64,000 bases of DNA from Streptomyces cellostaticus (GTDB taxonomy: Bacteria; Actinomycetota; Actinomycetes; Streptomycetales; Streptomycetaceae). This document shows, one piece after another, positions 45,521 through 53,632 of this stretch (position 1 is its first letter; each line of letters begins with the position of its first letter). Made by a program: the position numbers and the translations under genes. Under the pieces are notes generated by a model, which saw nothing but the letters and a program-made list of their open reading frames with translations, made no database searches and was not told where the DNA came from. The DNA lies in the NCBI RefSeq assembly GCF_001513965.1, contig NZ_KQ948026.1:119741-183740 (forward strand). The letters are read 5' to 3'.

Positions 45521-47344
45521 GTGGCGCGCGATATCGCGGCTCCCACCGGTATCCCCACCCACCACCAGGAACTGATCTCGTGGGTCAACGAGATCGTCGA
45601 ACTGACGCAGCCGGACAGTGTGGTCTGGTGTGACGGGTCCGAGGCCGAGTACGAGCGCCTCAGCGAGGAGCTCGTCCGCAAGGGAACCTTCAAGAAGCTC
45701 GACCCGATCAAGCGCCCGCACTCCTACTACGCCGCCTCCGACCCGACCGACGTCGCGCGCGTCGAGGACCGGACCTTCATCTGCTCCGAGAAGGAGCAGG
45801 ACGCCGGACCGACGAACCACTGGAAGGCCCCCGCCGAGATGCGGGAGATCTTCGCCGGTGAGAAGGGCCTGTTCCGCGGCTCGATGAAGGGCCGGACGAT
45901 GTACGTCGTCCCGTTCTGCATGGGCCCGCTCGGCTCCCCGCTGTCCGCGATCGGCGTGGAGATCACCGACTCCGCCTACGTCGCCGTCTCCATGCGCACG
46001 ATGACGCGCATGGGCCAGACCGTCCTGGACGAGCTGGGCGACAGCGGCTTCTTCGTCAAGGCCGTGCACACGCTCGGCGCCCCGCTGGAGCCCGGCCAGG
46101 CGGACGTCCCCTGGCCGTGCAACCAGACCAAGTACATCTCCCACTTCCCGGAGAGCCGCGAGATCTGGTCGTACGGCTCCGGCTACGGCGGCAACGCGCT
46201 GCTCGGCAAGAAGTGCTACGCCCTGCGCATCGCCTCCGTCATGGCCCGCGACGAGGGCTGGCTGGCCGAGCACATGCTGATCCTGAAGCTCACGCCCCCG
46301 CAGGGTGAGTCGAAGTACGTGGCCGCTGCCTTCCCCTCCGCCTGCGGCAAGACCAACCTCGCCATGCTGGAGCCCACGATCTCCGGCTGGACCGTGGAGA
46401 CCATCGGCGACGACATTGCCTGGATGCGGTTCGGCGAGGACGGCCGGCTGTACGCGATCAACCCCGAGGCCGGCTTCTTCGGCGTCGCGCCCGGCACCGG
46501 TGAGCACACCAACGCCAACGCGATGAAGACGCTGTGGGGCAACGCGGTCTTCACCAACGTCGCGCTCACCGACGACGGCGACGTGTGGTGGGAGGGCATG
46601 ACCGAGGAGTCGCCCGCCCACCTGACCGACTGGAAGGGCAACGAGTGGACGCCGGCGTCCGGGACCCCGGCCGCCCACCCCAACGCCCGCTTCACCGTCC
46701 CGGCCTCCCAGTGCCCGATCATCGCGCCGGAGTGGGAGGATCCGAAGGGCGTGCCGATCTCGGCGATCCTCTTCGGCGGCCGCCGCGCCACCGCGGTGCC
46801 GCTGGTGACGGAGTCCTTCGACTGGAACCACGGCGTCTTCCTCGGCGCCAACGTGGCGAGCGAGAAGACCGCCGCCGCCGAGGGCAAGGTCGGCGAGCTG
46901 CGCCGCGACCCGTTCGCGATGCTGCCGTTCTGCGGCTACAACATGGGCGACTACATGGCCCACTGGGTCGACGTGGCCAAGGACAAGGACCAGTCCAAGC
47001 TGCCGAAGATCTACTACGTCAACTGGTTCCGGAAGAACGACGAGGGCAAGTTCGTCTGGCCGGGCTTCGGTGAGAACAGCCGCGTCCTGAAGTGGATCGT
47101 GGAGCGCCTGGACGGCAAGGCCGAGGGCGTCGAGACCCCGATCGGCGTCCTGCCGACCCGGGACGCGCTGGACACGAACGGCCTGGAACTGGCCGAGTCC
47201 GACCTCGACTTCCTGCTCACGGTCGACAAGGAGATCTGGCGCGAGGAGGCGGCCCTCGTCCCCGAGCACCTCAACACCTTCGGCGACCACACGCCGAAGG
47301 AGCTGTGGGACCAGTACCGGGCGCTGGTCGAGCGTCTGGGCTGA
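45521..47344 (+). CDS. pckG: GTP-dependent phosphoenolpyruvate carboxykinase
   Basis: 607 residues, typical for the GTP-dependent enzyme that converts oxaloacetate to phosphoenolpyruvate for gluconeogenesis in the cytoplasm. The nucleotide-binding loop FPSACGKTNLAM is present, with its reactive Cys. Also seen are FGGRRATAVPLV, FCGYNMGDYMAHW, and NWFRKNDEGKFVWPGFGENS. GTG 45521 is chosen for AGGAG at 45511-45515 and because the family N-terminus begins there; the longer frame from 45428 reads through leader DNA. A weak -10-like TAGAAT lies at 45407-45412, with no convincing -35. It is divergent from the hemolysin III-type gene. Confidence 0.96.
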   Translation: MARDIAAPTGIPTHHQELISWVNEIVELTQPDSVVWCDGSEAEYERLSEELVRKGTFKKLDPIKRPHSYYAASDPTDVARVEDRTFICSEKEQDAGPTNHWKAPAEMREIFAGEKGLFRGSMKGRTMYVVPFCMGPLGSPLSAIGVEITDSAYVAVSMRTMTRMGQTVLDELGDSGFFVKAVHTLGAPLEPGQADVPWPCNQTKYISHFPESREIWSYGSGYGGNALLGKKCYALRIASVMARDEGWLAEHMLILKLTPPQGESKYVAAAFPSACGKTNLAMLEPTISGWTVETIGDDIAWMRFGEDGRLYAINPEAGFFGVAPGTGEHTNANAMKTLWGNAVFTNVALTDDGDVWWEGMTEESPAHLTDWKGNEWTPASGTPAAHPNARFTVPASQCPIIAPEWEDPKGVPISAILFGGRRATAVPLVTESFDWNHGVFLGANVASEKTAAAEGKVGELRRDPFAMLPFCGYNMGDYMAHWVDVAKDKDQSKLPKIYYVNWFRKNDEGKFVWPGFGENSRVLKWIVERLDGKAEGVETPIGVLPTRDALDTNGLELAESDLDFLLTVDKEIWREEAALVPEHLNTFGDHTPKELWDQYRALVERLG

Positions 47345-47362
47345 GTCCCGCACGAAAAGACT

Positions 47363-47412
47363 CCACGGCCGGTCCGGATGCCCTGACCAGCGATCGTCAC
47401 GGCCGGCCGTGG
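47363..47412 (+). terminator. Inverted repeat downstream of pckG
   Basis: CCACGGCCGG (47363-47372) is complementary to CCGGCCGTGG (47403-47412). The right arm is also part of a self-complementary CACGGCCGGCCGTG. It starts 18 nt after the pckG stop. The long loop makes termination likely but not certain. Confidence 0.55.
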
Positions 47413-47533
47413 TGACCACCCCCGAACCGGCGAGGCCCCGTACAACGGCGTGCGGGACCCTGGGCCTGCCGTCACGCTCCCGTCCGCCCCGACGGGGAGG
47501 CGCGGCGGCAGGCCTTCGCCATGTCTCCCGGGC

Positions 47534-48126
47534 TCACTTCGAGCGGTCCTCCGGATAGCGCGTGTGCGTCTCCTGCCGTCGTGCCTCCGCGTCGCGCAGG
47601 GCCGACGCCAGCCGTCCGGCCTCCTCGTGCAGCAGGGCGAGCTGCCGTTCCAGATGCCGCTCGGGCGGCTCGGTGCCCGGGGTAAGCCGGGTCCACCACC
47701 GCGTGCGTACGAAGGTGTCGACGGCCTCGGGGACGTCCTGCCGTACGGCCCGGGAGAGGGCGTGTACGCCCTCGGGGTCCTGGGCGAGGGCCTCGGCGAC
47801 CCAGCCGGGCTCCAGCAGCGCGGCCGGCAGGCCGGTCAGTTCGGTGAGCCGGGCGGCGGGGGGCGGGCGGCAGATCGATGCCGGCCAGATAGCCGCCGAG
47901 CTTCGCGAAGTCCTCGCGGACCGCGTCGAGCTGGGCAGACGGGTCCGGGAAGTCGGGCAGGGGCGGCCGCTCCGGCGGGGCGATCAGCGCACCCGCGCCG
48001 TAGAGTCCGGCGACCACGACGGGCCAGTACGGGCCCGCGATCCCGGTGAAGGTCAGCACCAGGCCGAGCAGGCCGCAGGCGCCGCCGGTGAGATTCTTGC
48101 GGGACTCCAGATGGCCGAGGCCTCAC
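47534..48126 (-). pseudogene. Degraded Streptomyces conserved hypothetical gene (two membrane segments)
   Basis: The expected protein can be followed as LESRKNLTGGACG, then LTFTGIAGPYWPVVVAGLYG (hydrophobic), then APPERPPLPDFPDP and LGGYLAGIDLPP in one frame. After a G/C-run near 47855-47865 it continues in another frame as ARLTELTGLP, LEPGWVAEALAQDPEG, FVRTRWWTRLTPG and HLERQLALLHEE to a TGA at 47534. The start GTG (48126), overlapping the VWA stop, also needs a frame change to join LESRKN. Two frameshifts therefore break it. I recognise it only as a typical actinobacterial gene next to VWA-domain genes; function unknown. Confidence 0.7.
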
Positions 48127-48545
48127 TGGTAGCCACGGATCTCCTCGAAGGCGCCGTCCAGCGAGCCGCTCCGGGCGTCGAAGAGGCGGCCGCCGGTCAG
48201 GTCGGCGATGTGGGCCGGCTCGGAGCGGTCGGAGTCGCCGAAGAGGATCGGGAAGACGGGGGTGTCCCGCCGGGTGCCGGTGGTGTTCTCGCCGTCGGTC
48301 ATCAGCACGATCGAGGTGAACGTGTCGCGGTCGGCGCCGAGGTGGTCGTAGGCCTTCTCCAGGGAGGTGTGGATCGCGGTGTTGCCGTCGGCTTCGAGGG
48401 CGCCGGTGTCCTAGCGGATGGCGTCCAGACCGGCCTTCGGGTCCTTGGGGTCCGCGAGGTGCGTCCGTACGCTCTTCACGTCCGAGCCGAACGGCATCAG
48501 CGTGACCTCCTCGCGGTCACGGAAGTCGCCGGTCAGGCCGGTGAG
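48123..48545 (-). pseudogene. Fragment of a VWA-domain protein gene with internal stop
   Basis: The frame reads GLTGDFRDREEVTLMPFGSD, then DPKAGLDAIR, an in-frame TAG (48414-48416), then DTGALEADGNTAIHTSLEKA, FTSIVLMTDGENTTG and a C-terminus ending EEIRGYQ. These are the central and C-terminal parts of a von Willebrand A domain. The N-terminal half, with the metal-site DxSxS motif, is missing upstream of about 48545. Truncation plus a stop codon make this a relic. Confidence 0.8.
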
Positions 48546-48641
48546 AAGTGGGCCGAGGCCGACGCAGTGTGTGGCGCCCGGTCCGCGCGTCGCTGCGGGT
48601 GCACGCGGACCGGGGCCGTTCGGGGGACCCCTGATGCGGGG

Positions 48642-49061
48642 TCAGTGGGCCGTGCTCAGCTCCTTGGGCTCGGCCAGGGCCGCGGCGTGCGCGTCCATCC
48701 GCTCGGCCGCGAGGATGGCCGCCGCGGTGTCCGCCCGGGAGGCGGCGACGACCAGGGCGCGGCCCGCGAGCGCGTGGGCCCGCCGGTGCAGGGCCTCGGG
48801 CGCACCGGTGGCGGCCGGCGCCGCCCGCAGTGCGGTGCGTCCGCCCCGCAGCCGGGCCACCTCGGCGGCGAGCCGCTCGGCGGCCGTGTCCAGGTCGTCC
48901 GAGGGGACCAGGGCGCGCAGTTCGTCGGTCACGGCGAGCAGGGCGGCGAGGTGCCCGGCGAGCTGGATGTCCAGCTCCTCCTCGCGCGACCGGTGAGGAA
49001 AGTCGGACGGGGTGCCGGCCATCGTGGTGTGGACCGACTTGGTGCGGATCGGTTCGTACAT
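48642..49061 (-). CDS. Small Ala-rich helical protein, unknown function
   Basis: 139 residues, intact, with a perfect AGGAGG 6 nt before ATG. It is rich in Ala, Leu, Glu and Arg and is predicted mostly helical (about 30-135), with no membrane segment or signal peptide. I do not recognise a family beyond a resemblance to small actinobacterial proteins near this locus. Upstream (49095-49125) a minus-strand TAGGAT could be a -10 element, and the imperfect inverted repeat CTTGGA/TCTAAAG may be an operator. Ribosome site, start and codon pattern support a real gene, in contrast to the decayed pair downstream. Confidence 0.65.
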   Translation of the reverse strand: MYEPIRTKSVHTTMAGTPSDFPHRSREEELDIQLAGHLAALLAVTDELRALVPSDDLDTAAERLAAEVARLRGGRTALRAAPAATGAPEALHRRAHALAGRALVVAASRADTAAAILAAERMDAHAAALAEPKELSTAH

Positions 49062-49159
49062 GGGGATGGCCTCCTGTGCTCTGACAGGAAGCCATCCTAG
49101 CTTGGATTTCGTCTAAAGTTGAGTCGGGTCACGGATTGCGGTCCGTCGGTCTCCGTCCG

Positions 49160-50371
49160 CTACGGCTGGCCGTATCCGTCCAGGAAGTTCCCGATCCGCG
49201 TCACCGCGTCCCTGAGATCACCGGCGCTCGGCAGTGTCACCACACGGAAGTGATCGGGCTCGGGCCAGTTGAAGCCGGTGCCCTGGACGACCATGATCTT
49301 CTCCTGGCGCAGCAGGTCCAGCACCATCCGCCGGTCGTCCTTGATCTTGAAGACCTGCGGGTCGAGGCGCGGGAAGAGATACAGCGCCCCCTTGGGCCGT
49401 ACGCAGCTCACCCCCGGAATCTGGGTGAGCAGCTCGTACGCGACGTCCATCTGCTCCTTCAGCCGCCCGCCCGGCAGCACCAGGTCGTTGATCGACTGGC
49501 GTCCGCTGAGCGCGGCGACCACGCCGTGCTGTCCCGGCATGTTCGCGCACAGGCGCATGTTCGCCAGGATCGTCAGGCCCTCGATGTAGGAGTCGGCGTG
49601 GGCGCGCGGGCCGGAGACCGCCATCCAGCCGACCCGGTAGCCGGCCACCCGGTACGCCTTCGACATGCCGTTGAAGGTCAGCGTCAGCAGATCGGGGGCC
49701 ACGGCCGCCGTGGGGGTGTGCGTGGCGCCGTCGTAGAGGATCTTGTCGTAGATCTCGTCCGAGCAGACCAGCAGGTTGTGCCGACGGGCGATGTCGGTCA
49801 GGCCCCGGAGCATCGCCTCGTCGTAGACCGCGCCCGTGGGGTTGTTCGGGTTGATGATGACGATGGCCTTGGTGCGGTCGGTGACCTTGCGCTCGACGTC
49901 GGCGAGGTCGGGCATCCAGTCGGACTGCTCGTCGCAGCGGTAGTGGACGGCCGTGCCGCCGGAGAGGGAGACGGCCGCCGTCCACAGCGGGTAGTCCGGG
50001 GCCGGTACGAGCACCTCGTCACCGTCGTCCAGCAGGGCCTGCATCGCCATCACGATCAGCTCGGAGACGCCGTTGCCGACGAAGACGTGCTCGACGTCCG
50101 TCTCGATGCCGAGGGTCTGGTTGTGCATGACGACCGCGCGGCGGGCGGCCAGCAGGCCCTTCGCGTCGCCGTAGCCGTGCGCCGTCGAGACGTTGCGGAG
50201 GATGTCCTCCAGGATCTCCGGCGGGCACTCGAAGCCGAAGGCGGCGGGGTTGCCGGTGTTGAGCTTCAGGATGCGGTGACCTGCTGCCTCAAGGCGCATC
50301 GCCTCCTCGAGAACCGGGCCCCGGATCTCGTAACAGACGTTGGCGAGCTTGGTCGACTGGATCACCTGCAT
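49160..50371 (-). CDS. alaA: Alanine aminotransferase (AlaA-type, PLP-dependent)
   Basis: 403 residues, the same length as E. coli AlaA (about 405) and recognisably similar throughout: KLANVCYEIRGPVLEEA at the start, NTGNPAAFGFECP, NGVSELIVMAMQALLDDGDE, PAPDYPLWTAAVSLSGG, NPNNPTGAVYDE, SDEIYDKILYD and TGFNWPEPDHFRVVTLPS. The PLP-binding lysine is Lys238 in NGMSKAYRVAGYR. It should interconvert pyruvate/glutamate and alanine/2-oxoglutarate in the cytoplasm. The TnpB element ends only about 50 nt upstream of its ATG and may have replaced or altered its original promoter. Confidence 0.93.
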   Translation of the reverse strand: MQVIQSTKLANVCYEIRGPVLEEAMRLEAAGHRILKLNTGNPAAFGFECPPEILEDILRNVSTAHGYGDAKGLLAARRAVVMHNQTLGIETDVEHVFVGNGVSELIVMAMQALLDDGDEVLVPAPDYPLWTAAVSLSGGTAVHYRCDEQSDWMPDLADVERKVTDRTKAIVIINPNNPTGAVYDEAMLRGLTDIARRHNLLVCSDEIYDKILYDGATHTPTAAVAPDLLTLTFNGMSKAYRVAGYRVGWMAVSGPRAHADSYIEGLTILANMRLCANMPGQHGVVAALSGRQSINDLVLPGGRLKEQMDVAYELLTQIPGVSCVRPKGALYLFPRLDPQVFKIKDDRRMVLDLLRQEKIMVVQGTGFNWPEPDHFRVVTLPSAGDLRDAVTRIGNFLDGYGQP

Positions 50372-50423
50372 GTCAGGCAGCTTACGGCCCTGTAACGCCC
50401 TGTGGGGCCGTGTTTTCCACCAC

Positions 50424-50500
50424 TTGACTGCTCCCGTCCCTGGTGGGAGGGGATTCCTGGCTCAGGCCGCCTCCTGGAGCAGCGCTCCAGGAGGTCTTAC
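50424..50500 (-). ncRNA. Predicted right end and reRNA (omegaRNA) scaffold of the TnpB element
   Basis: On the minus strand the end of tnpB forms a perfect 11-bp hairpin (50494-50484 with 50480-50470). About 15 nt after the stop there is a second hairpin, CCCCTCCC-ACCA-GGGACGGG, followed by AGCAGTCAA ending near 50424. This layout matches IS605-group right ends, where a guide RNA covers the 3' end of tnpB and takes its guide from the flanking DNA. The next 20 nt outward, GTGGTGGAAAACACGGCCCC, would be the guide. The exact end is inferred. Confidence 0.55.
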
Positions 50501-51664
50501 GCCCTCGACACCAGCCGGGGCCAGACCAGCCCGGACGAGCATCACACGCGCGGAGTTCTTGTCCCTGGGGGACACCATTCCGCACGCGGTGCAGGTGTAG
50601 GTGCGTTCCGACAGCGGGAGTGCGTGCTTGGTTCTCGCTCCGCAGCGTCCGCAGTCCATGGTGGTGTGCGCGGGATGCACCAGACGCACGTCCCGCCCGT
50701 GCTTGCGGCCCATCTCGATCAGGGCCTTCTTCGTCGCGCCGATCGCGGCGTCCGCCGCCTTGCGCGCCATCGACGTCTTGGCGAGGAACTTCGGGCGGAA
50801 GTCCTCCACCGCGATCGCGTCATGGTCCCGTACGACCTTCTTCGCCCACTTGCGGGCAGCGTCCTGCCGCTGACGGGCGATCTTCTGGTACGTCTTGGCC
50901 CGCCACTTCTTCGCCTGCCGATAGCCCTTCGAGGCTGCCTGGCCCTTCTTGGGCTTGCGGCGGGCCATCATCCGGTCGTACCGCGACAGCTTCCCTTTCG
51001 CCTTCTTGCCGTGCTCGGCATGGGGCAGGTCGTGGGCGTCGCTGGTGGTCGTCGCAATCTCCTTCACGCCCCAGTCGACACCGAGCGCCCGGCCGCTCTC
51101 CGGCAGCGGCTCGACCCGGGCGGGGACGACGAACGAGGCGTACCAGTCGCCGACGCTGTCCCGGTACACCCGTACCGACGAAGGCTCGGCGGGCAGCTCA
51201 CGGGACCAGACCACGGTCAGGGTGATCCCGCCCGCCAGATGCAGCCGCCCGTCCTTGAGCCGGAAGCCGTGCCGCGTGTAGTTCAGGCTCGGATCGGCCT
51301 CATGCTTCTTCTTGTAGCCCGGCATCCCTGCCCGCTGCCGGGCCGGCAGCCGATCCTTGATGTCTTTCAGTGCCTTTGCGCGGGACTTGCCGAAGTCGCG
51401 GATCAGCTGCTGCTGCGGCACGCTGGCCCCCGCGGCCAGCCATGGGGTGATGGCGCGAGCCCGGGTCAGCAGCCGGTCCAGCCGAGCCGGTCCACACTCC
51501 TCCGCGTCGGTGTGGGCCTTCTTGGAACGGGCCACGCACTCGTTCCACACCCACCGGCACCGCCCCCACTCCGCCAGCAGCGCCTCACGGGCGGTGGCCG
51601 ACACACGCAACCGGTAGGTGTACCGGGCATGCCCCGCGCCATCGGACTCCCGCACCGCCGCCAC
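50462..51664 (-). CDS. tnpB: TnpB RNA-guided nuclease of an IS605/IS1341-type element
   Basis: 400 residues. A basic N-terminal domain (YTYRLRVSATAREALLAEWG, WVWNECVARSKK) leads to the RuvC-like nuclease: ALGVDWGVKEIA with the first Asp, AVEDFRPKFLAK with Glu, the zinc ribbon CGRCG...CTACG and SPRDKNSARVML with the last Asp. All three acidic residues and four zinc cysteines are intact, so RNA-guided cleavage is expected. No tnpA transposase lies in the window, so this element cannot move by itself. GTG 51664 was used; the preceding 280 bp gave no clear upstream start or left end. Confidence 0.93.
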   Translation of the reverse strand: MAAVRESDGAGHARYTYRLRVSATAREALLAEWGRCRWVWNECVARSKKAHTDAEECGPARLDRLLTRARAITPWLAAGASVPQQQLIRDFGKSRAKALKDIKDRLPARQRAGMPGYKKKHEADPSLNYTRHGFRLKDGRLHLAGGITLTVVWSRELPAEPSSVRVYRDSVGDWYASFVVPARVEPLPESGRALGVDWGVKEIATTTSDAHDLPHAEHGKKAKGKLSRYDRMMARRKPKKGQAASKGYRQAKKWRAKTYQKIARQRQDAARKWAKKVVRDHDAIAVEDFRPKFLAKTSMARKAADAAIGATKKALIEMGRKHGRDVRLVHPAHTTMDCGRCGARTKHALPLSERTYTCTACGMVSPRDKNSARVMLVRAGLAPAGVEGVRPPGALLQEAA

Positions 51665-51944
51665 ACCAACACCCCGCCCTCACGCCCAGATCACGCGGCC
51701 TCCACCTTCAGACCGTACGTGCGATGCCCGAACGCCCGCACCATCCTCTGGCCTTCATCACCTCAATCGGTGAGCGATGACACACACGTTCGCTCTTCTC
51801 GGCTCCGGCAGGCGGCGTGCGGGCATGCCGCGTCCGGTGCAGACCGGCGCGCCCAGCATGTCCCGGGCTTCTTGCCGGTTCGCTTTGGTCTGTTATCGCC
51901 GGTAGCTGTCTCAGGAGTCACACGCGTCTCTACAATTCCCGCCC
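51665..51944. other. Region holding the undefined left end of the TnpB element
   Basis: There is no convincing gene. On the minus strand a short frame starting ATGGTGCGGGCG (about 51745-51690) encodes VRAFGHRTYGLKVEAA, but it has no recognised relatives. The left terminus of the element should lie here; no matching hairpin or boundary was identified with confidence. Confidence 0.35.
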
Positions 51945-52652
51945 ATGTCCACCGATCGTGAGCACGAGGCGGAGGCGTACGGCGCGCCCGGAGCGGGTGG
52001 CGAGCCGGGGGCTGCGCCGAACGTGTACCACCCGCAGGCCGCCTCGGCCCCGTCGTACGAGGAGTACGTCGATCCTGCCGCCGCCCACGGCTGGCAGAAC
52101 GCCTACGACGAGACCCGTGAGCTGCCTGCGGTGCCCGCGATGCCCCCGGTGCCCGCGCCGGACGATCCCGCCGGGCCGCCCGCTCCCGTGGCGGGCCGCA
52201 GCCGGGCCGATCTCCGGCGGCGGCGGAAGCAGGGCGGCCGTCGTCGGGTGGCGGTCGTCGCGGGGGTCCTCGGCGTGGCCGGTGCCGTCGCCGTGATCGC
52301 CGCGCTGGCGGGCGGCTCGGGTTCCCCGGCCGGACAGCAGCCCGCGAAGGGCGGCCGGGTCTCCTCCGGTGACTCCGGCGCGCCGAGCACGCGGCAGGAC
52401 AGTGGAGCGACGCCGAGCGCCACGACCGCCGCAGGCGCCCCCGGCGGTGCCTCGCCGTCCCTCACGTCCGGGCCCACCACCGCCTCGGCGAGTACGGCCA
52501 CCTCCCCGGGCGCGCAGACCTCCACCGCCCCCACGTTGACGGCGACGAGCGAATCGGCGACCGCGACCGCGAGCGCGTCCGCGACGACGACGGCGACCGG
52601 CGTCCCCGGAGGCCGGGGGCGCGGCCGAGGTGCTACCAAGAAGCCCCGCTAG
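51945..52652 (+). CDS. Single-pass membrane protein with Ser/Thr/Ala-rich extracellular tail
   Basis: 235 residues. An acidic, Pro/Ala-rich cytoplasmic part (1-85, with SYEEYVDP and YDETRELPAV) is followed by an Arg/Lys cluster (RRRRKQGGRRR, about 90-101), one membrane helix (VAVVAGVLGVAGAVAVIAAL) and a 110-residue Ser/Thr/Ala tail ending in a basic GRGRGRG segment. The tail looks disordered and suited to O-glycosylation. I do not recognise a defined family; the layout is common among Streptomyces hypothetical membrane proteins. The real start could be internal, but ATG 51945 fits the N-terminal composition. Confidence 0.6.
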   Translation: MSTDREHEAEAYGAPGAGGEPGAAPNVYHPQAASAPSYEEYVDPAAAHGWQNAYDETRELPAVPAMPPVPAPDDPAGPPAPVAGRSRADLRRRRKQGGRRRVAVVAGVLGVAGAVAVIAALAGGSGSPAGQQPAKGGRVSSGDSGAPSTRQDSGATPSATTAAGAPGGASPSLTSGPTTASASTATSPGAQTSTAPTLTATSESATATASASATTTATGVPGGRGRGRGATKKPR

Positions 52653-52661
52653 TCCACTGAT

Positions 52662-52674
52662 TGACGTCCCGTCA
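52662..52674. promoter_or_regulatory. Small palindrome between the membrane protein and protease genes
   Basis: TGACG-TCC-CGTCA lies 10 nt after the membrane-protein stop. Its left arm overlaps a possible -35 (TTGACG), but no good -10 follows at standard spacing. Further down, CTCATGAG (about 52726-52733) is another short palindrome. Both are weak candidates for regulatory sites of the protease. Confidence 0.25.
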
Positions 52675-52794
52675 GGAAAACAGTTCGCATACAACTCCTT
52701 GCTCACTCACGTCCCTCTCATGAGAATGCCCATGACAAGACAGGGGGCGGCCGGAAGATCTCCAGTCGCTTATGTCTGCAGAGGGGACCCCCAC

Positions 52795-53628
52795 ATGAAC
52801 AAGCCTCTCCTGGCCGCGCTCTCCGCCCTGGCGATCGCCGGGCTCGGCGCGACCCCCGCGGTTGCCGCGCCCCAGGCCAAGACGGCCAAGGCGGTGACCG
52901 TCGACTTCGCCGGAACCGTCTCGCTCAGCAACTGCTCCGGTTCGGTCATCCGCTTCCCGAACTCCGTGGACAGCGACCCCGCGCTCGTGCTGACCAACGG
53001 CCACTGCCTGGAGACCGGCTTCCCGGACCCGGGCGAGGTCATCACCGGCCAGTCCTCCAGCCGTTCCTTCGGCCTGCTGAACTCCGCCGGTTCGAAGGTC
53101 GCCACGCTCCGCGCCAACCAGGTCGTCTACTCGACCATGACGGACACGGACGTCACGATCTACCGCACCACCACCACCTACGCGGCGATCAAGAGCTCGT
53201 ACGGCATCAGCCCGCTCACCATGCAGGACACGCACCCCACCGCCGGCACCGGCATCAAGGTCGTCTCCGGCTACTGGAAGCGGATCTACAGCTGCAACGT
53301 GGACGGGTTCGTGTACCGGCTGAAGGAGGGCGACTGGACCTGGAAGGACTCGGTCCGCTACACCTCCGCCTGCAACACCATCGGCGGTACGTCCGGCTCC
53401 CCCGTGATCGACACCAGCACCGGCAAGGTCGTCGCCGTCAACAACACGGGCAACGAGGACGGCGAGCGCTGCACCGAGAACAACCCCTGCGAGGTCGACG
53501 CCAACGGCAACGTCACCGTCCGCCAGGGCATCAACTACGCCGAGGAGACCTACAACATCCCGGCCTGCTTCACCACCGGCAACAAGCTGAACCTCAGCGC
53601 GTCCGGCTGCACCCTGCCCAAGCCGTAA
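52795..53628 (+). CDS. Secreted trypsin-like serine protease
   Basis: 277 residues. A Sec signal peptide (MNKPLLAALSALAIAGLGAT) ends with AVA-A near residue 25. The catalytic triad of the S1 fold is visible: His70 in LTNGHCLE, Asp119 in TDVTIYR and Ser202 in GGTSGSPVID. Cys residues around His70 and in the C-terminal part could form disulfides. It should hydrolyse proteins outside the cell; specificity is not predictable. ATG 52795 is chosen because GAGGGG lies upstream and the signal peptide begins there; the frame is open further upstream. The stop is 4 nt from that of the convergent deacylase gene, and no terminator is visible. Confidence 0.9.
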   Translation: MNKPLLAALSALAIAGLGATPAVAAPQAKTAKAVTVDFAGTVSLSNCSGSVIRFPNSVDSDPALVLTNGHCLETGFPDPGEVITGQSSSRSFGLLNSAGSKVATLRANQVVYSTMTDTDVTIYRTTTTYAAIKSSYGISPLTMQDTHPTAGTGIKVVSGYWKRIYSCNVDGFVYRLKEGDWTWKDSVRYTSACNTIGGTSGSPVIDTSTGKVVAVNNTGNEDGERCTENNPCEVDANGNVTVRQGINYAEETYNIPACFTTGNKLNLSASGCTLPKP

Positions 53629-53632
53629 CGCC

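Noticed and set aside
51690..51745. Short frame upstream of tnpB as a tnpA remnant
   Set aside because: It encodes only about 17 residues with none of the HUH or Tyr motifs of IS200/IS605 TnpA.
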